Notes under the pieces: generated by a model | What the model saw: only the letters and a program-made list of their open reading frames with translations | What the model was told of the DNA's origin: nothing | Databases searched by the model: none | Assembly (NCBI GenBank): GCA_029204225.1 | Contig: CM055096.1 | Coordinates: forward strand, 3,427,617-3,491,616 | DNA: 64,000 nucleotides | Direction: 5' to 3' | Source: Diphasiastrum complanatum | Lineage: Eukaryota > Streptophyta > Lycopodiopsida > Lycopodiales > Lycopodiaceae | Shown here: piece by piece, positions 21,664-32,190 of the stretch | Numbering within the stretch: position 1 is the first letter of the stretch | Layout: every line of letters starts with the position of its first letter | Made by a program: the position numbers and the translations under genes

Positions 21664-21675
21664 GCTCTGATACCA
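21664..21675 (-). other. Element E primer binding site, initiator Met tRNA
   Basis: The minus strand reads TGGTATCAGAGC, directly abutting the LTR edge at 21676. Confidence 0.95.
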
Positions 21676-22324
21676 TGTGAAAGATTTCAGATCCTTAAGA
21701 TCCAATCTACTTGAATGATCTTTGGTTAGAAAGAGAAATACACTACCAATTTCACCAATGTAGAAAAATCAGCATCTACACACAATTTGAGATGCAAACA
21801 CTAATAGAACTTGATAAAACTTGAATGAAATGATTATGTACTATTGTTGTCCATACAAAACCAGCAAGTTACTGTATTTCACACGTGTGGATCCAAAAAT
21901 AGCAAATATAGATCATTCTACACATAGAATTGCAAGCAATCACCAAGATAGTGCACCAATGGATAGTAGAATCCAAGAGGACCATGTATAAGCATGAAAT
22001 GAGATAGAGAAGAGAGAAGATGACTCTCTCCACGAGTTACATCCTTTTATAACAGGTCCAAACCCTATTTGGCCACTTGGCTTTCCCACCAAAATGCTAA
22101 CCCTACCAATTTTGGGTCTAGATTCAATGTACCCAACTTATTCAAATTGAATCTACTCAAACTCGCATTCTATCTTTCCCACACTTCAAAAAGTGTTTAT
22201 TCAAATGAAATTTAGACTAATGAACTTTGAAAAGTCAACCTCTAAGTCTAAAACAAGTTTTGGCCTCAATATGCCAAATATGGAAATATTGCAAAATGTG
22301 ATGAAACTAGTTGAATCTTTCACA
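21676..22324 (-). repeat. Element E 5' LTR (649 bp)
   Basis: TGTGAAAG...TTTCACA, followed by the target duplication CTTAG. Near-identical to 16364-16987. Confidence 0.95.
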
Positions 22325-23323
22325 CTTAGAACCATCTCCAAGTATAATGAATCTTGAATAGTTCGTCTTCTTGTACTCCAACAATATTTGTTTCAAGGAA
22401 ACAAAATGTGGGGTGGCTCCCAAATCAAGTACTACTTCTCAAATTTTAGAATATGTTGAACAACATTGATCAGTACTAACATAAGCCGTTGAGTTCCTTG
22501 TTGTCCTGTTATCTGCTTCTCTGGAACATTTTGCTTTGTCTTCGACATAGTTTGAATCTGAAGGTTTGCTTCGATTTTGCTCCTTTTTGTTTCTGGGATT
22601 CTGATAACAGCCTACTGCTGCATGACATTGTTTATGACAATGAATGCATTCAATCTTTGGATTTAACCAGCACTTATCTTCTGTGTGACCTGATTTTTTG
22701 CATCTGTTGTAGATCTTCTTATGACCAGAATTTTTTTGTTGTTTTCTTGATTGTTGATCATTTGTCTTAGACTCATTCTTTTTAGATGACTCTCTCTTAA
22801 ACTCAAACTTCTTAGAAGATTTATTCTTTTGAGTAGATAGAGCATTTTCGGAATCACCATTGTCGTCATAGCGTTCACGAGCTTCTACTTCCTCTTTAAC
22901 TTTGTCTATTGCCTTTTGAAGTGTCATTGTCGCATCTTTCGCCAATAAGATTCGAGTTGTGTGGAATGACTTGGGTAGGGCTCAAAGAAAATAACTAAGC
23001 TGTTTTTCCTTTGAAATTGCATTTTCCGCGCCAAAATTCTGCAAAGAAATAAATCTTTCATACGAATGTGGTAGGTCTTTGTTGTCCCACAGTAGGTAAG
23101 TTAATTGGTCTTTCAAGAACATCATTTTGATTACGAGATTCTTCCCATAAATCTTTTTCGTTTGAAATTGATGTAAGATCTAACATTATATTGTCATGCA
23201 CTGGAGATGCAATAATTGCTATAGCTTTGTCATTTGTCAAACTCCATTCTCGAAGTTCTTTGCCATGAGTAGCTATTGGCTTCTCCTCTATTGGTTTTAC
23301 CCATTGCCAAAGACCTTCGATAT
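22325..23323 (-). pseudogene. Element D gag, zinc knuckles and protease start
   Basis: The frame 22439-22945 carries a Lys/Ser/Asn-rich gag tail and two knuckle-like motifs. One reads YNRCKKSGHTEDKC, where the first Cys appears to be Tyr; the second, CIHCHKQCHAAVGC, is intact. Upstream, 23058-23240 encodes the gag core (NDKAIAIIASPVHDNIML, DLWEE) with frameshifts. Both match element G at 34331-34892. Gag is interrupted at 23323 by a solo LTR and resumes at 24053. Confidence 0.85.
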
Positions 23324-24052
23324 TGTGAATACTATTAAAATATTATCTTCCTATCTCGAGTTTGGGGCCATGTCCATGGTTATTTCCACTATATTTCATG
23401 TTATACATAAAAGGTATGTGAATTGAGCACATAACCTTTTAGTATAGGTTGAATTTGAGTTAGGTAGATTCAATTTTGATGACATGCAGATGTTTAGATA
23501 GCATGCAATGTCATACTTTATGCATGCAAGCCATATGCAATCAGTGCATGCAACATGCAAAGTGGTTTATGTGATCTACACATGTCTAGGCAATTTTATG
23601 AGTTGACATGCAGTACATGCAACATCCATGCACGCAATTACACATGTGGATCTCTGGTAGGTGAATTAGTTCAATTAAGTGGACTTTCCATGCAACTCCA
23701 CTGTAGGAATTCGAGTCTCTCTCATGTATGGAAATCTTGGCATGTTTTGCCATATTGTGAATAATGAGATTTTGGTGTTTTGGACTCATTCTCTCTCTAC
23801 CCGAGTTTTCCATCATTTATTTTCTCTCTCTACTCAAGAGCAGCCTGTTTTTCCCATACTGAGCACTTACAATTATTTCTGACATTCAATTCTCATAGTG
23901 AGAAGTTAGATTTTTCATCAGATGTATGCCATTGTGCTCTTGTCATAGATTTTTCAAGTATACTGTTCTCTGATCAATCTTGTGCAATCACAACACCTCA
24001 GTAAGATCCGGTAGGGTGTGTGTTGAAGTTCACACGTGCTAAAAACTTCACA
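23324..24052 (+). repeat. Solo LTR of the element F family (729 bp)
   Basis: TGTGAATA...ACTTCACA, flanked by gatat (23319-23323) and aatat (24053-24057), a target duplication with one mismatch. It aligns in reverse orientation with the element F LTR at 54594-55321. No internal region is left, so it arose by recombination between LTRs. It sits in the gag of element D and carries short CTCTCTAC-type repeats near 23785-23835. Confidence 0.9.
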
Positions 24053-24150
24053 AATATGAGTAAAGTCTTTAATTTCCGAGTCAAATAGTTTGAACCTTCT
24101 GGATCCAAGATCGTAGTGATCTTATCTAGAATATTGTTGATCGACAACAT
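24053..24150 (-). pseudogene. Element D gag N-terminus
   Basis: From ATG at 24150 the minus strand reads MLSINNILDKITTILDPEG and then NYLTRKLKTLL before the solo LTR. The equivalent start in element G is at 35114. It supports the placement of the D gag start. Confidence 0.75.
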
Positions 24151-24246
24151 CTTCTATTTTCTGAATAATTCCAGATGTGGCTTGCTGATGGATGTATGAA
24201 GAATGTTGAGAGGGATGTGAAGATACCACTGTATCAACTCTGACTT

Positions 24247-24322
24247 ACTCTGATACCACTACATCAGCTCCAAAAGCTCTGATACCACTGTATCAGCTCT
24301 AATCATGTATGCTCTGATACCA
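24247..24322 (-). other. Element D primer binding site with extra upstream copies
   Basis: The true site TGGTATCAGAGC (minus) is at 24311-24322, one base from the LTR. Two further copies of this sequence occur at 24276-24287 (12 of 12) and 24247-24258 (11 of 12), each followed by a GTAGT-like or ACAGT-like spacer, and a weaker relative near 24212. Element G has only one full site plus the weak relative, so the extra copies are local duplications. Confidence 0.85.
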
Positions 24323-24323
24323 T

Positions 24324-25249
24324 TGTATGAAAAATAGTAATTATTCTTCCACAAAGAACACGATGAAAGTTTGAATAAATCAAACTAATATCAGTGTCTT
24401 CAATCAGGTTTGTTTCTGATCTTTGTACTAATAAAACAGTATTTACCTTGATTGAATTTGCGTGCAGAAATAATATGCGGAATTAAGAGACAACTTAAGA
24501 CAATTTTAGACAAACAAAACCTATTGATCAAAAGCGAATTTATAATTCTAAATCTGAATCAGTATGCATCTCTTGCTGTCTTATCTCGCTGTTGTGTCTC
24601 TAATTGAATGAGTCGGAGAGTCTCTTCAGTGTGAGAGTGTGTTTTACAATGAGTAGTGCACATGTATTTATATTGATATAGGATAAGTCTTTTGGCCTTT
24701 TAATTACAGGTCTTTTGACCTTTTAATTATGTAATAGTAGATCTAACCGTTTATGATGGTTGATGTTAAAATAGTTGCTCTATTTCCAGGGTCGAATAAT
24801 TTTTGTTTGCGAATGTTTCATGACAGTTTGTCTCTTCGTTATAGTTCATGTTTTGTGATTTATTTGTGACACTTGTCTCTTTGTGACATTTTTGTGTTTC
24901 GCAAATTGTTCGCGACAGATGGCAGTCTTTGAGCTTGAAGAAGAATCCAAAATATTTCACGAATTTTTCGTGACAGTTTCGCGACAGGTGATCTTTAAAC
25001 AAGAAACAAAATATTTTGCGACAAGATTCTATTCGCGAATCTTTCGAGCTTCAACAAGAAACCACGAGCTTCTACAAAAAATTGTTTCGCAAATCTTTCG
25101 AGTTGGTTGCAAGATAGATTTCATGAATCCTTCGAGGTTGATCACGAATAGATTTATTTCGATTCAAGTTCATTTTTTTTTCATCCTTTATCAAGTAAAC
25201 TACACACTTTGTTAGTAGAATTGAGATCCGTCTGCTCAGTTTTTCTACA
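24324..25249 (-). repeat. Element D 5' LTR (926 bp)
   Basis: TGTAGAAA...CATACA in element orientation. It matches element G's LTR at 35224-36106 and the partial LTR at 31549-32177. Its central part (24770-25110) is filled with degenerate repeats around TTCGCGAA/TCGCGACAG. Confidence 0.85.
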
Positions 25250-25450
25250 AGGACTTCACTTGGAGTGTTATCAAAGTCTATTCTAAAACTAGTTGAAGAG
25301 GGAGTGTAAAAACTTCACATAGTTTAATCATATTTTGCTACATTGGTTTATTTGACAATTGAGTCCAATTTCATATTAGACTTAGAGTTTGACTTTTCAA
25401 AGTTATATTAGTCTAAATTGCATTTGAATAAACACTTTTGAAAAGTGTGG
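25250..25450 (+). pseudogene. Fragment of an E-family copia element: RNase H end, polypurine tract and LTR start
   Basis: Plus-strand codons read TSLGVLSKS..LKLVEEGV, the same terminus as element E RNase H, followed by the AGAGGGAG purine tract. An LTR start (TGTAAAAAC...) then aligns with the element E LTR for about 150 bases before breaking off near GTGTGGGAATGAC. It abuts the outer edge of the element D LTR, so D may have inserted into an older E-type copy. Confidence 0.75.
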
Positions 25451-25583
25451 GAATGACGGAATCTGAATCCTCAATAGTTGATAACCAAATGCGAGTTGCT
25501 TCGCTCTGATACCACTGATGGAAACCCTGAGGAGCTCCACGCTGATCCCACCGACAAAATCACTGACCTTGAGTCTCTGAAGA
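25451..25583 (-). repeat. Fragment of H-family 5' leader, primer site and LTR edge
   Basis: It aligns with 39325-39450. It includes the minus-strand primer site TGGTATCAGAGC (25503-25514) and about 70 bases of LTR beginning TGATGGAAACCC. It is cut on both sides. Confidence 0.8.
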
Positions 25584-25597
25584 GAGTTAAAATAGCA

Positions 25598-25804
25598 ATA
25601 TGATGTCAAGTGGCATATAGCTAAAAAACTAGATTTTGACCATTTTAGCCACTAGATCTCAAATGAAATGGTATGTACAACCTATATGACTTATCTAAAT
25701 GATAAATGCACTTAATTCACACATGGGAACAGGCTCCACACATGTGAAAACATAATATGTACATGATTTTGGCCTAGATCAAGCATGATTTTGACATTTT
25801 CACA
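25598..25804 (-). repeat. Element I 3' LTR remnant
   Basis: Only the last about 207 bases in plus-strand order remain. They align with 31340-31548. The adjoining purine tract (minus TTGAGGAGGAG, 25805-25815) marks the plus-strand primer. Confidence 0.85.
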
Positions 25805-25815
25805 CTCCTCCTCAA

Positions 25816-26400
25816 AATCTAGCTTGGTAAATCGAGTATACATCTATCTACGACTCCAAGTGATAATCTTAACTTCACAAATGGATCCTTTTCCAATGGT
25901 TTGGTAAGTATATCAGCAACACAATCTGGAGATGAAACATGGATGAGCTTGATCTCCTTTGCTTGTACCTTCTCTCTCACAAAGTGATGTGAAATTTCAA
26001 TGTGCTTGGTTCGAGCATGGAAGATTGGATTGTTGGCAAGTTGTTAGGCTACTTGATTGTCACAATAAATGCATGGAATATCTTCAGCCTTGATCACTTG
26101 AAGCTCCTCCAATAGTCTTCTTATCCATAGGATCTCCTTTGTTGTTGTTGTCATAGATTTATACTCGGATTCGGTTGATGAAAGTGAGATAGTATCTTGC
26201 TTTTTGGAAAGCCAAGATATGACTCCTCCACATAGGAATGTAGCAAAGGCACTTGTGAATCTTCTATCCACTTTGTCAGCTGCAAACTTTGAGTCTGATT
26301 ATGCTCTCAAACAAAGATTAGGCCCTTGATATAGTATGCCAAAGTTTCTACTAGCCGAGATGTACCTTAACACTCTTTTGGCACTCTTCCAATGACATAT
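25816..26400 (-). pseudogene. Element I copia RNase H
   Basis: The frame 26044-26271 reads GGVISWLSKKQDTISLSSTE with SEYKSMTTTTKEILWI and CIYCDNQVA, covering the catalytic Glu and the distal Asp. Flanking sequence in other frames gives ARTKHIEISHHF-like text toward the LTR and the RNase H start toward 26400. Stops and shifts make it inactive. Confidence 0.85.
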
Positions 26401-27431
26401 TAGTGGACTTTGCATGTATTAACTTAATTTGCCAACACAAAAGCTAAGATCTGGTCTAGTGATGGTCAAATAGATCAAGTAACCAATAATTTTTCTATAG
26501 GTAGTGATTTCCTCAAAGGATGCTTCATCACTGTCCTTAGAAACTTTTACATTTAGTTCCATGGGAGTTTCAACTACTTTACAATCTTTCATGCCAAACT
26601 TTTCTAATATGGATCTAGCATATTTAGATTGACATATGAAAGTAAAATCATTGCATCTAGTAACTTCTATTCCAAGTATGACCTTTAGAAGTCCTAGATC
26701 TACCATATTAAACTCACTAGACAAGGAAATTTTTACATCTTTAATGCCATCATGATCATTTCCTGTGAGAATCATATCATCAACATATAAAGCCAAAATA
26801 ATGATCTTTCCATCATTACATTTGTAGTACAATGATGGTTCATAAGAACTTACAACAAATCCAATGAAATAAGATAAGAATGCAACCTAGAGTACCAAGC
26901 TCTAGGTTGAGTCCATAAAGACTCTTCTTCAAAAAGCACACTTTGTCTTCTTCTCCATCTTTGATGAAGCCCTCAGGTTGGCACATGTAAATTTCCTCCT
27001 CCAAGAATCCATTCAAGAAAGCATTTGTCACATCAAGTTGAAAGAGCTCCCACTTGAAAGAAGTAGCAAGGCATATGGTCAATCTAATGGCTACAAGCTT
27101 TGCAACAGGAGCAAAGGTTTCATCATAATCTATGCCTTTGACTTGTAAAAACCTTTTGCTACAAGTATTGCTTTATACTTACGAATGGAACCATCTTTAT
27201 TATACTTCAATCTATATATCCATTTACAAGTAAGAGGCTTCTTTCCATAAGGTAGATTAACAAGATCCCAAGTTTGATTTTCCAAAAAAGCATCAAACTC
27301 TACTTGCATAGCATCCTTCCAACTTTGAGACTTTATTGATTCTTCAAAACATGTTGGTTCTTCAAGCATAGTAGTCAAGAAAGAATAAGGGGTGTGTAGT
27401 TGAGAAACTTCCCTTTGCTTGCCTTGGTCAC
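26401..27431 (-). pseudogene. Element I copia reverse transcriptase
   Basis: 27130-27431 gives W..AMQVEFDAFLENQTWDLV and CKWIYRLKYNKDGSI. 26840-27082 gives LDVTNAFLNGFLEEEIYMCQ and KKSLYGL. 26419-26832 gives ILALYVDDMILTGND with the intact catalytic YVDD, VDLGLLKVILGIEV and TRPDLSFCVGKLS. At least two frameshifts separate the pieces. This is the reference for what element E lacks. Confidence 0.9.
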
Positions 27432-27789
27432 TGTAATAGATCCTAACACCACAGTAGGGCAAACACTAACTGATCCACCCAACCTTGCCTACTCCCTGAT
27501 ATAGAGTAAGCCCCTCCTAGCCCAGTGTGAGGACTGGTAGCATGCTACTGCCAAGTGTCGGCCACGTGGCACTGACATGGCCGACTGCACGTCGGGACCC
27601 AACTGGGGGCCCTATCCTACTGACAGGGTCTCTAGGCTGTGTTAGGCCCGCCATGGCTATGGACCGTGCTGGGGCACACTACTCACACTGTCTTGCCCTA
27701 TTGGTCATGTATGCTGGACACGACCCTGACTGTGGTATCTGACCTATCTGTGTTCTCTAGGGTTCGGCACTGGTTACGAGCTCGTAACA
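27432..27789. repeat. GC-rich solo LTR J (358 bp) with exact target duplication
   Basis: TGTAATAG...CGTAACA flanked by GTCAC at 27427-27431 and 27790-27794. Removing it restores an uninterrupted copia linker frame (SRLTYS then DQGKQREVS). Its GC content is clearly above the surroundings. No related full element is in the window, so its orientation cannot be set. Confidence 0.9.
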
Positions 27790-27794
27790 GTCAC

Positions 27795-28800
27795 TATAAG
27801 TGAGCCTTGATGGCTCGGCCCTCACTCTTGTTGATCTTCTTGGCTCCTTTGGATCTTGAGCAAGATCCTCTTGGTCTTCAACTCCTTAAAGCTCCTCCTT
27901 GGCCATATCATGATCATTGATAAGATGAGAGTTGTTGGAAAGTACCTTCTCTTTGCCATTGAGAGATTCATCAAAAAGTACAACTCTACTTACAACAACT
28001 TTCTTGGTAATAGGATCAAATATCCTATATGCTTTATTATTCTCACTATCACCAACAAAGATGCCTTTAAATGAAGTAGCATCTTCCTTTTTCCTTACTT
28101 CTAAAGGAATGTGTACATGACAAGTACATCCAAAAATTTTCAAATCACTACGATTTGGCTTTTTGCCATACAATGCTTCATAAGTTGTGAGACCTCCAAT
28201 GGCACCATTAATTAGTCATTCTATTACATAGAAAGTTTGCACATAAAATAGCTTCTCCCCAAAATGAAATAGGAAGTGATGCATCTAATCTCAATGCTTT
28301 AGCACACTCACATAGTGTTCTATTTTTCCTCTCGGCCACCCCATTTTGTTGTGGGGTGTATGTGCAAGTAAACTCTCTTCTAATGCCATTAGTTTGACAA
28401 AACTCTTTCATACTATTGGAGATGTACTCCCCTCCATTATCACATCTTAATACTTTCAAGCTAGCATTAAGTTGCTTTTCTACAAGATTTTTGAACTTCA
28501 CAAAGGTTTCAAACACATCACTTTTCTTAGACAAGAGGTAAATCCAAGAGTATCGTGATTTATCATCAATAAAAGTGACATACATAAGAGCTCCACCATT
28601 AGATTCATGTGAAAAAGAGTGAACATCCGAGTCAATAAGATCAAGAGGAGAGTTAGATCTTGTCAAAGATCTCTTGAAAGGTTGTTTATGAGACTTGGAG
28701 AGTCTACAAGCTTCACAAAGCTTGCCACACTTGGATATGGCTTTGGGAAGTCCAATTGCTAGCTCTTTGTTCACCATGGTCTCCATAGCTTTGTAGTTAG
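27795..28800 (-). pseudogene. Element I copia integrase
   Basis: 28208-28786 reads CEACRLSKSHKQPFKRS, DLIDSDVHSF and VTFIDDKSRYSW (first Asp), RCDNGGEYISNSMKEFC (second Asp) and TPQQNGVAERKNRTLCECA (catalytic Glu). The C-terminal block in 27886-28173 has FGCTCHVHIPLEVRKK, KGIFVGDSENNKAYRIF and VVVSRVVLFDES. A linker ending RRSTRVRAEPSRLTYS runs into the solo LTR. The catalytic triad is intact although the frame is broken near 28200. Confidence 0.9.
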
Positions 28801-28866
28801 GATGGCCTAACCTCTTGTGCCATAGCTTTGTAGTTAGGATGGCCTAGCCTCTTGTGCCATAGCTCC
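28784..28866 (-). repeat. 37-bp tandem duplication inside element I pol
   Basis: The 37-bp segment starting CATAGCTTTGTAGTTAGG occurs at 28784-28820 and again at 28821-28857 with one difference. Because 37 is not a multiple of 3 it shifts the pol frame between protease and integrase. Confidence 0.9.
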
Positions 28867-30165
28867 ACTTGAGAGAGCTCCTCCCTTGCCATGTTAACAC
28901 TTCCAACCATCACATTAGCATCCAACTAAAATAACCTTCCTTGCTAAAAGACATTAGCAATACATTTATCATTCTTCAAGATGGAACATGCTCCATGCTT
29001 GAAATGAATATCTAATCCACTATCCATAAGTTGATCAACACTTAACAAGCTCTTTGTAATAGAAGGTACATAAAGAACATTGTCTAGATCTACTTTCTTA
29101 GATGATCCAAGACATAATGGAATGGATCCAATTCCTACAATCTCACATTCTTGATCACTTGCAGTGAAGATAAACTTCTTAGAGTTATTGTAAGAAAGTA
29201 AGGTAGAAAAGTAGTCTTTTTGGTGAGTCATGTGGCAACTAGCCCCACTTTCAATCCACCATGTGTTGTGATTAGATGTTTGTGTTAAGGAAGCCATCAA
29301 AGATAAGTTACACATCCTCCTCCTCAAGCACAAGGTTGCCATGGTTGTCCTTTTCTTGGGAATTCTTCTTCTTGTAACACTTGTATGCAAAGTGTCCTTT
29401 CTTATCACATAAAAAGCACTTAAGCTTCTCCCTGTCCTTCTTACTCTTGCCTTTTGAACTTGAAGCTCCATCCTTGCTCTCAACCTCCACATCTTGGGTC
29501 TTCTTGGATGGAACCTTATTCTTCTTGCCTTTCAAAGAAAAGTTAGCTTTCTCATCACCATCAATCAAAGAAAGAGAACCAATCCTATTCTTGATATGAA
29601 GCATCCTACTATCCTCAAAAACTAGCACACTATGAAGTTTTTCAATAGTAGGAAGTGATCTTGAATAGCAAATGTTTGAACTAGATTAGAATACTCATTT
29701 CCTAATCCATTCAAGATGATTTGAACTAGCTCATTGTCTTGAATCTTGTCACTAATGGAAGATAACTCAATATTCAAATATTTGATCCTAAGAACATAAC
29801 CTTGGGCACTTTCATTACTTCCTTTCATGCCTTATTTGATTTCTTAGCATGAGTATTCTTGGAGTATTTTTGGATTCATAGATAGATTTTAGTGAGTCCC
29901 ATGCCTCTTTGGATGTGCTACAAGATGAGATCTCTTTCAACAAGTCATTACTTACATTCATTTTCTAGCAATGTAATGACAACCTAAATCTCTTTTTGTA
30001 CTTTACTAATTCTTGAGCTACTTGAGGTTCTTCTTCCACACCAAGAACAATGTCATACAAATCATGAAGTACAAATAATGACTCCATTCGAACTTTCCAA
30101 ATGGCATCATTAGTTGATGAAAGCCTTTCACTAGCTTTAAGTAAGAAGCCACCCATTGATGCCAT
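28867..30165 (-). pseudogene. Element I gag and protease
   Basis: Gag starts MASMGGFLLKASERLSSTND at 30165. 29622-29828 continues the gag core, and 29308-29628 holds the knuckle CFLCDKKGHFAYKC. The protease in 28944-29492 has WWIESGASCHMTHQKDYFS (E-S-G as in element E), LYVPSITKSLLSVDQL and CSILKNDKC. Frames overlap and shift near 29310-29490. The family is close to element E. Confidence 0.87.
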
Positions 30166-30744
30166 TATTAGTGTAAATGCACTTGAAACTTAGATGGTTT
30201 CACTTAGAGATCTGAACCTATAGTGTCTTCTAGCAATCAATAAGCTTGTAGACCTGACCCTACCACTTTAGAACAAATCTAAAATGATAGATCTATAGAT
30301 TACAATCTCAAGTTTGCAAATTCACTCCTTAATCTTTGGTTTATAGCACTCAATCTCTCTCAAATTCAAGGTACACTAAAAAAAATAGAGAATCAACTTC
30401 AATGTACTGTAACCAAGGTTTAATCTACCTATATGATTGATCTAAACAAAGAACAAATCAATGGAATAGAAACAATGCAAGTGAAATCTTGAAAAATGCA
30501 CTAAATTGACTCAAATTGGGTGTATGAAGTTCAAATGGCACCAAAATGAAAAATACTGTTCAAAATAGATTCTGTATGGCCCCACACGTGTGGAAGATAC
30601 ACCTGCAGCCCACAGCAAGATTTGGTACAAATATTTTGGTTCTAGCTATCCATTCCAACTCGCTACCTCAATATTAGCTTGTTTTCAAAAACCTGCCAAT
30701 TTGGGAATAGTTTTAGATCAATGTCTTAAATTCACTTGTACTTG
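30166..30744 (-). other. Element I leader
   Basis: Untranslated region between primer site and gag, AT-rich. No ORF or structure seen. Confidence 0.7.
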
Positions 30745-30756
30745 GCTCTGATACCA
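30745..30756 (-). other. Element I primer binding site, initiator Met tRNA
   Basis: Minus-strand TGGTATCAGAGC immediately adjacent to the LTR at 30757. Confidence 0.93.
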
Positions 30757-31548
30757 TGTCAAAGTACAGCAAAATGGACTAATAATAGATCTGAATCAGA
30801 TCCACAAGTGTGATTGGATGTTAGATTAGATCAACCTATCAATCTACAGAAGATTAGATACATTTAGATCAAATCTAGATGAATAAATCTAACAACAATT
30901 ATTATTGATCAAAACTTGTACTTGCTCATTTCACACATGTGAAAATCTGTCAGAGTACGGACAGTAGGCTGAGAATAAAGTATACTAAGCTTAGAACCCA
31001 GTCAATGCATAAAAACACAAGACAGATAGAGAGAAAACACTAGAATTGCTCCAAAACCAAGATTTAGCTTCCATGTCAACTATGGCCAAATGAGCCACTA
31101 TATATACACAAGAGTTGATGCTTACTCAGCTGATTTGGCACGTGTGAGAGTGCCTACTCATCAAAGGTTCCACCAATAATCATCAATATGGCACATGGAC
31201 CAATTTTCCTAATTTATAGGGACTTGCACAAATATCTACTACAAGTTGGATCTCACATACTATTGATGTTTTGACACATGTGAGCAGTCCTTGGCATGTG
31301 TGAGATCACTTCTATCCATGTGAAATAGCTTTTTCTACCAAGAAAATGATGCCAAGCGGCATATAGCTAGAAAATTAGATTTTGGCCATTTTAGCCACTA
31401 GATCTCAAATGAAATGGTATGTACAACCTATATGACTCATCTAAATGATAAATGCATTTACTTCACACATGGGAACAAGCTCCACACATGTGTAAACATA
31501 ATATGTACATGATTTTGGCCTAGATCAAGCATGATTTTGACATTTTCA
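30757..31548 (-). repeat. Element I 5' LTR (792 bp)
   Basis: Starts TGTCAAAG and ends ATTTTCA at the junction with element G's LTR. It contains several CACACATGTG-like near-palindromes (for example near 30930, 31280 and 31465). Confidence 0.88.
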
Positions 31549-32177
31549 TAGTCTTTTGGTCTTTTATTTACATGTCTTTTGGCCTTTCAATGCTGTAACA
31601 ATAGATATCAAACCGTTTACGATGGTTGATATTCAAATAGACGCTTTGTTTCTAGACTCAAAAATTTTTTGTTCGCAAATTATTCGCAACAGTCCATCTC
31701 TTAGTCTCAGCTTCGTGTTTCACAAATTGTTCGCGACACTTGTCTCTTCACGACATTTTCGTCTTTCGTGAATTGTTCGCGATAGATGACAATTCTTGAG
31801 CTTGAAGAAGAAATCTAGAATATTTTGCGAACTGTTCGAGATAGTTTCACGACAGGTGAGCTTGAAGAACAGTCCAGAAGATTTCATGAATTGTTTGTGA
31901 CAATTTTGCGACATTTGAGGTTTGAACAAGAAACAAAATATTTCGCGACAAGACCTTGTTCGCAAATCTTTAGAGCTTGAAAAAGAAAGCCACAAGATTC
32001 TACAAGAAACTATCTCGCAAATCTTCCAAGTTGATTGCAAGACAAATTTCACGAATCTTTCGAGCTGGTCACGAATAGAAATGTTTTGAGTTCGCGTTCA
32101 TTTCTTTCTCATCCTTTGTCAAGTAAACTACACGCTTTGTTAGTAGAATCAAGATCTGTCTGATCAGTCGTTCTCCA
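31549..32177 (-). repeat. Element G 3' LTR remnant
   Basis: It aligns with 35550-36106 and with the D LTR. TGGAGAAC in element orientation marks its edge at 32177. It contains the same TTCGCGAA-type repeat field as the other family members. Confidence 0.83.
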
Positions 32178-32190
32178 ACTCCCTCTCAAA

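Larger units (their letters stand above)
16364..22324 (-). mobile_element. Ty1/copia element E, complete LTR to LTR, RT replaced
   Basis: A 5.96-kb element with an exact 5-bp target duplication CTTAG (16359-16363 and 22325-22329), inserted in element D. LTRs are 16364-16987 and 21676-22324 with TGTGAAAG...TTTCACA ends. Primer site, gag, protease, integrase and RNase H are in normal order on the minus strand. The expected RT is absent, replaced by unrelated open sequence at about 17580-18640. The LTRs are very similar apart from a small deletion, so the insertion is comparatively young. Confidence 0.95.
15359..25249 (-). mobile_element. Ty1/copia element D, 5' part intact and 3' part truncated, with two insertions
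   Basis: The host element is read as 15359-16363 plus 22325-23323 plus 24053-25249. Element E and a solo LTR account for the gaps. Order on the minus strand is 5' LTR (24324-25249), primer sites, gag, zinc knuckle, protease/pre-integrase, then RT. Most of integrase is deleted near 15860-15975. RNase H and the 3' LTR are missing at the left end. It is the same family as element G (31549-36106), which allows side-by-side reading of both. Confidence 0.85.
25598..31548 (-). mobile_element. Ty1/copia element I, 3' LTR truncated
   Basis: Right LTR 30757-31548 (792 bp) and a left LTR remnant 25598-25804 share the terminal 200 bases ending ATTTTCACA. Internal order on the minus strand is gag, protease, integrase, RT, RNase H, all with frameshifts. 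It sits inside an LTR of element G: sequence right of 31548 is the middle of the G-family LTR. A solo LTR (27432-27789) is inserted between integrase and RT. Confidence 0.88.

Noticed and set aside
22489-22770. Plus-strand Cys/Leu-rich ORFs opposite gag knuckles
   Set aside because: Reverse-complement shadows of the zinc-knuckle and Lys-rich gag sequence.
24247-24322. tRNA gene near the multiple GCTCTGATACCA motifs
   Set aside because: Only the 12-base tRNA 3'-end complement is present, with no tRNA body; these are retroelement primer sites.
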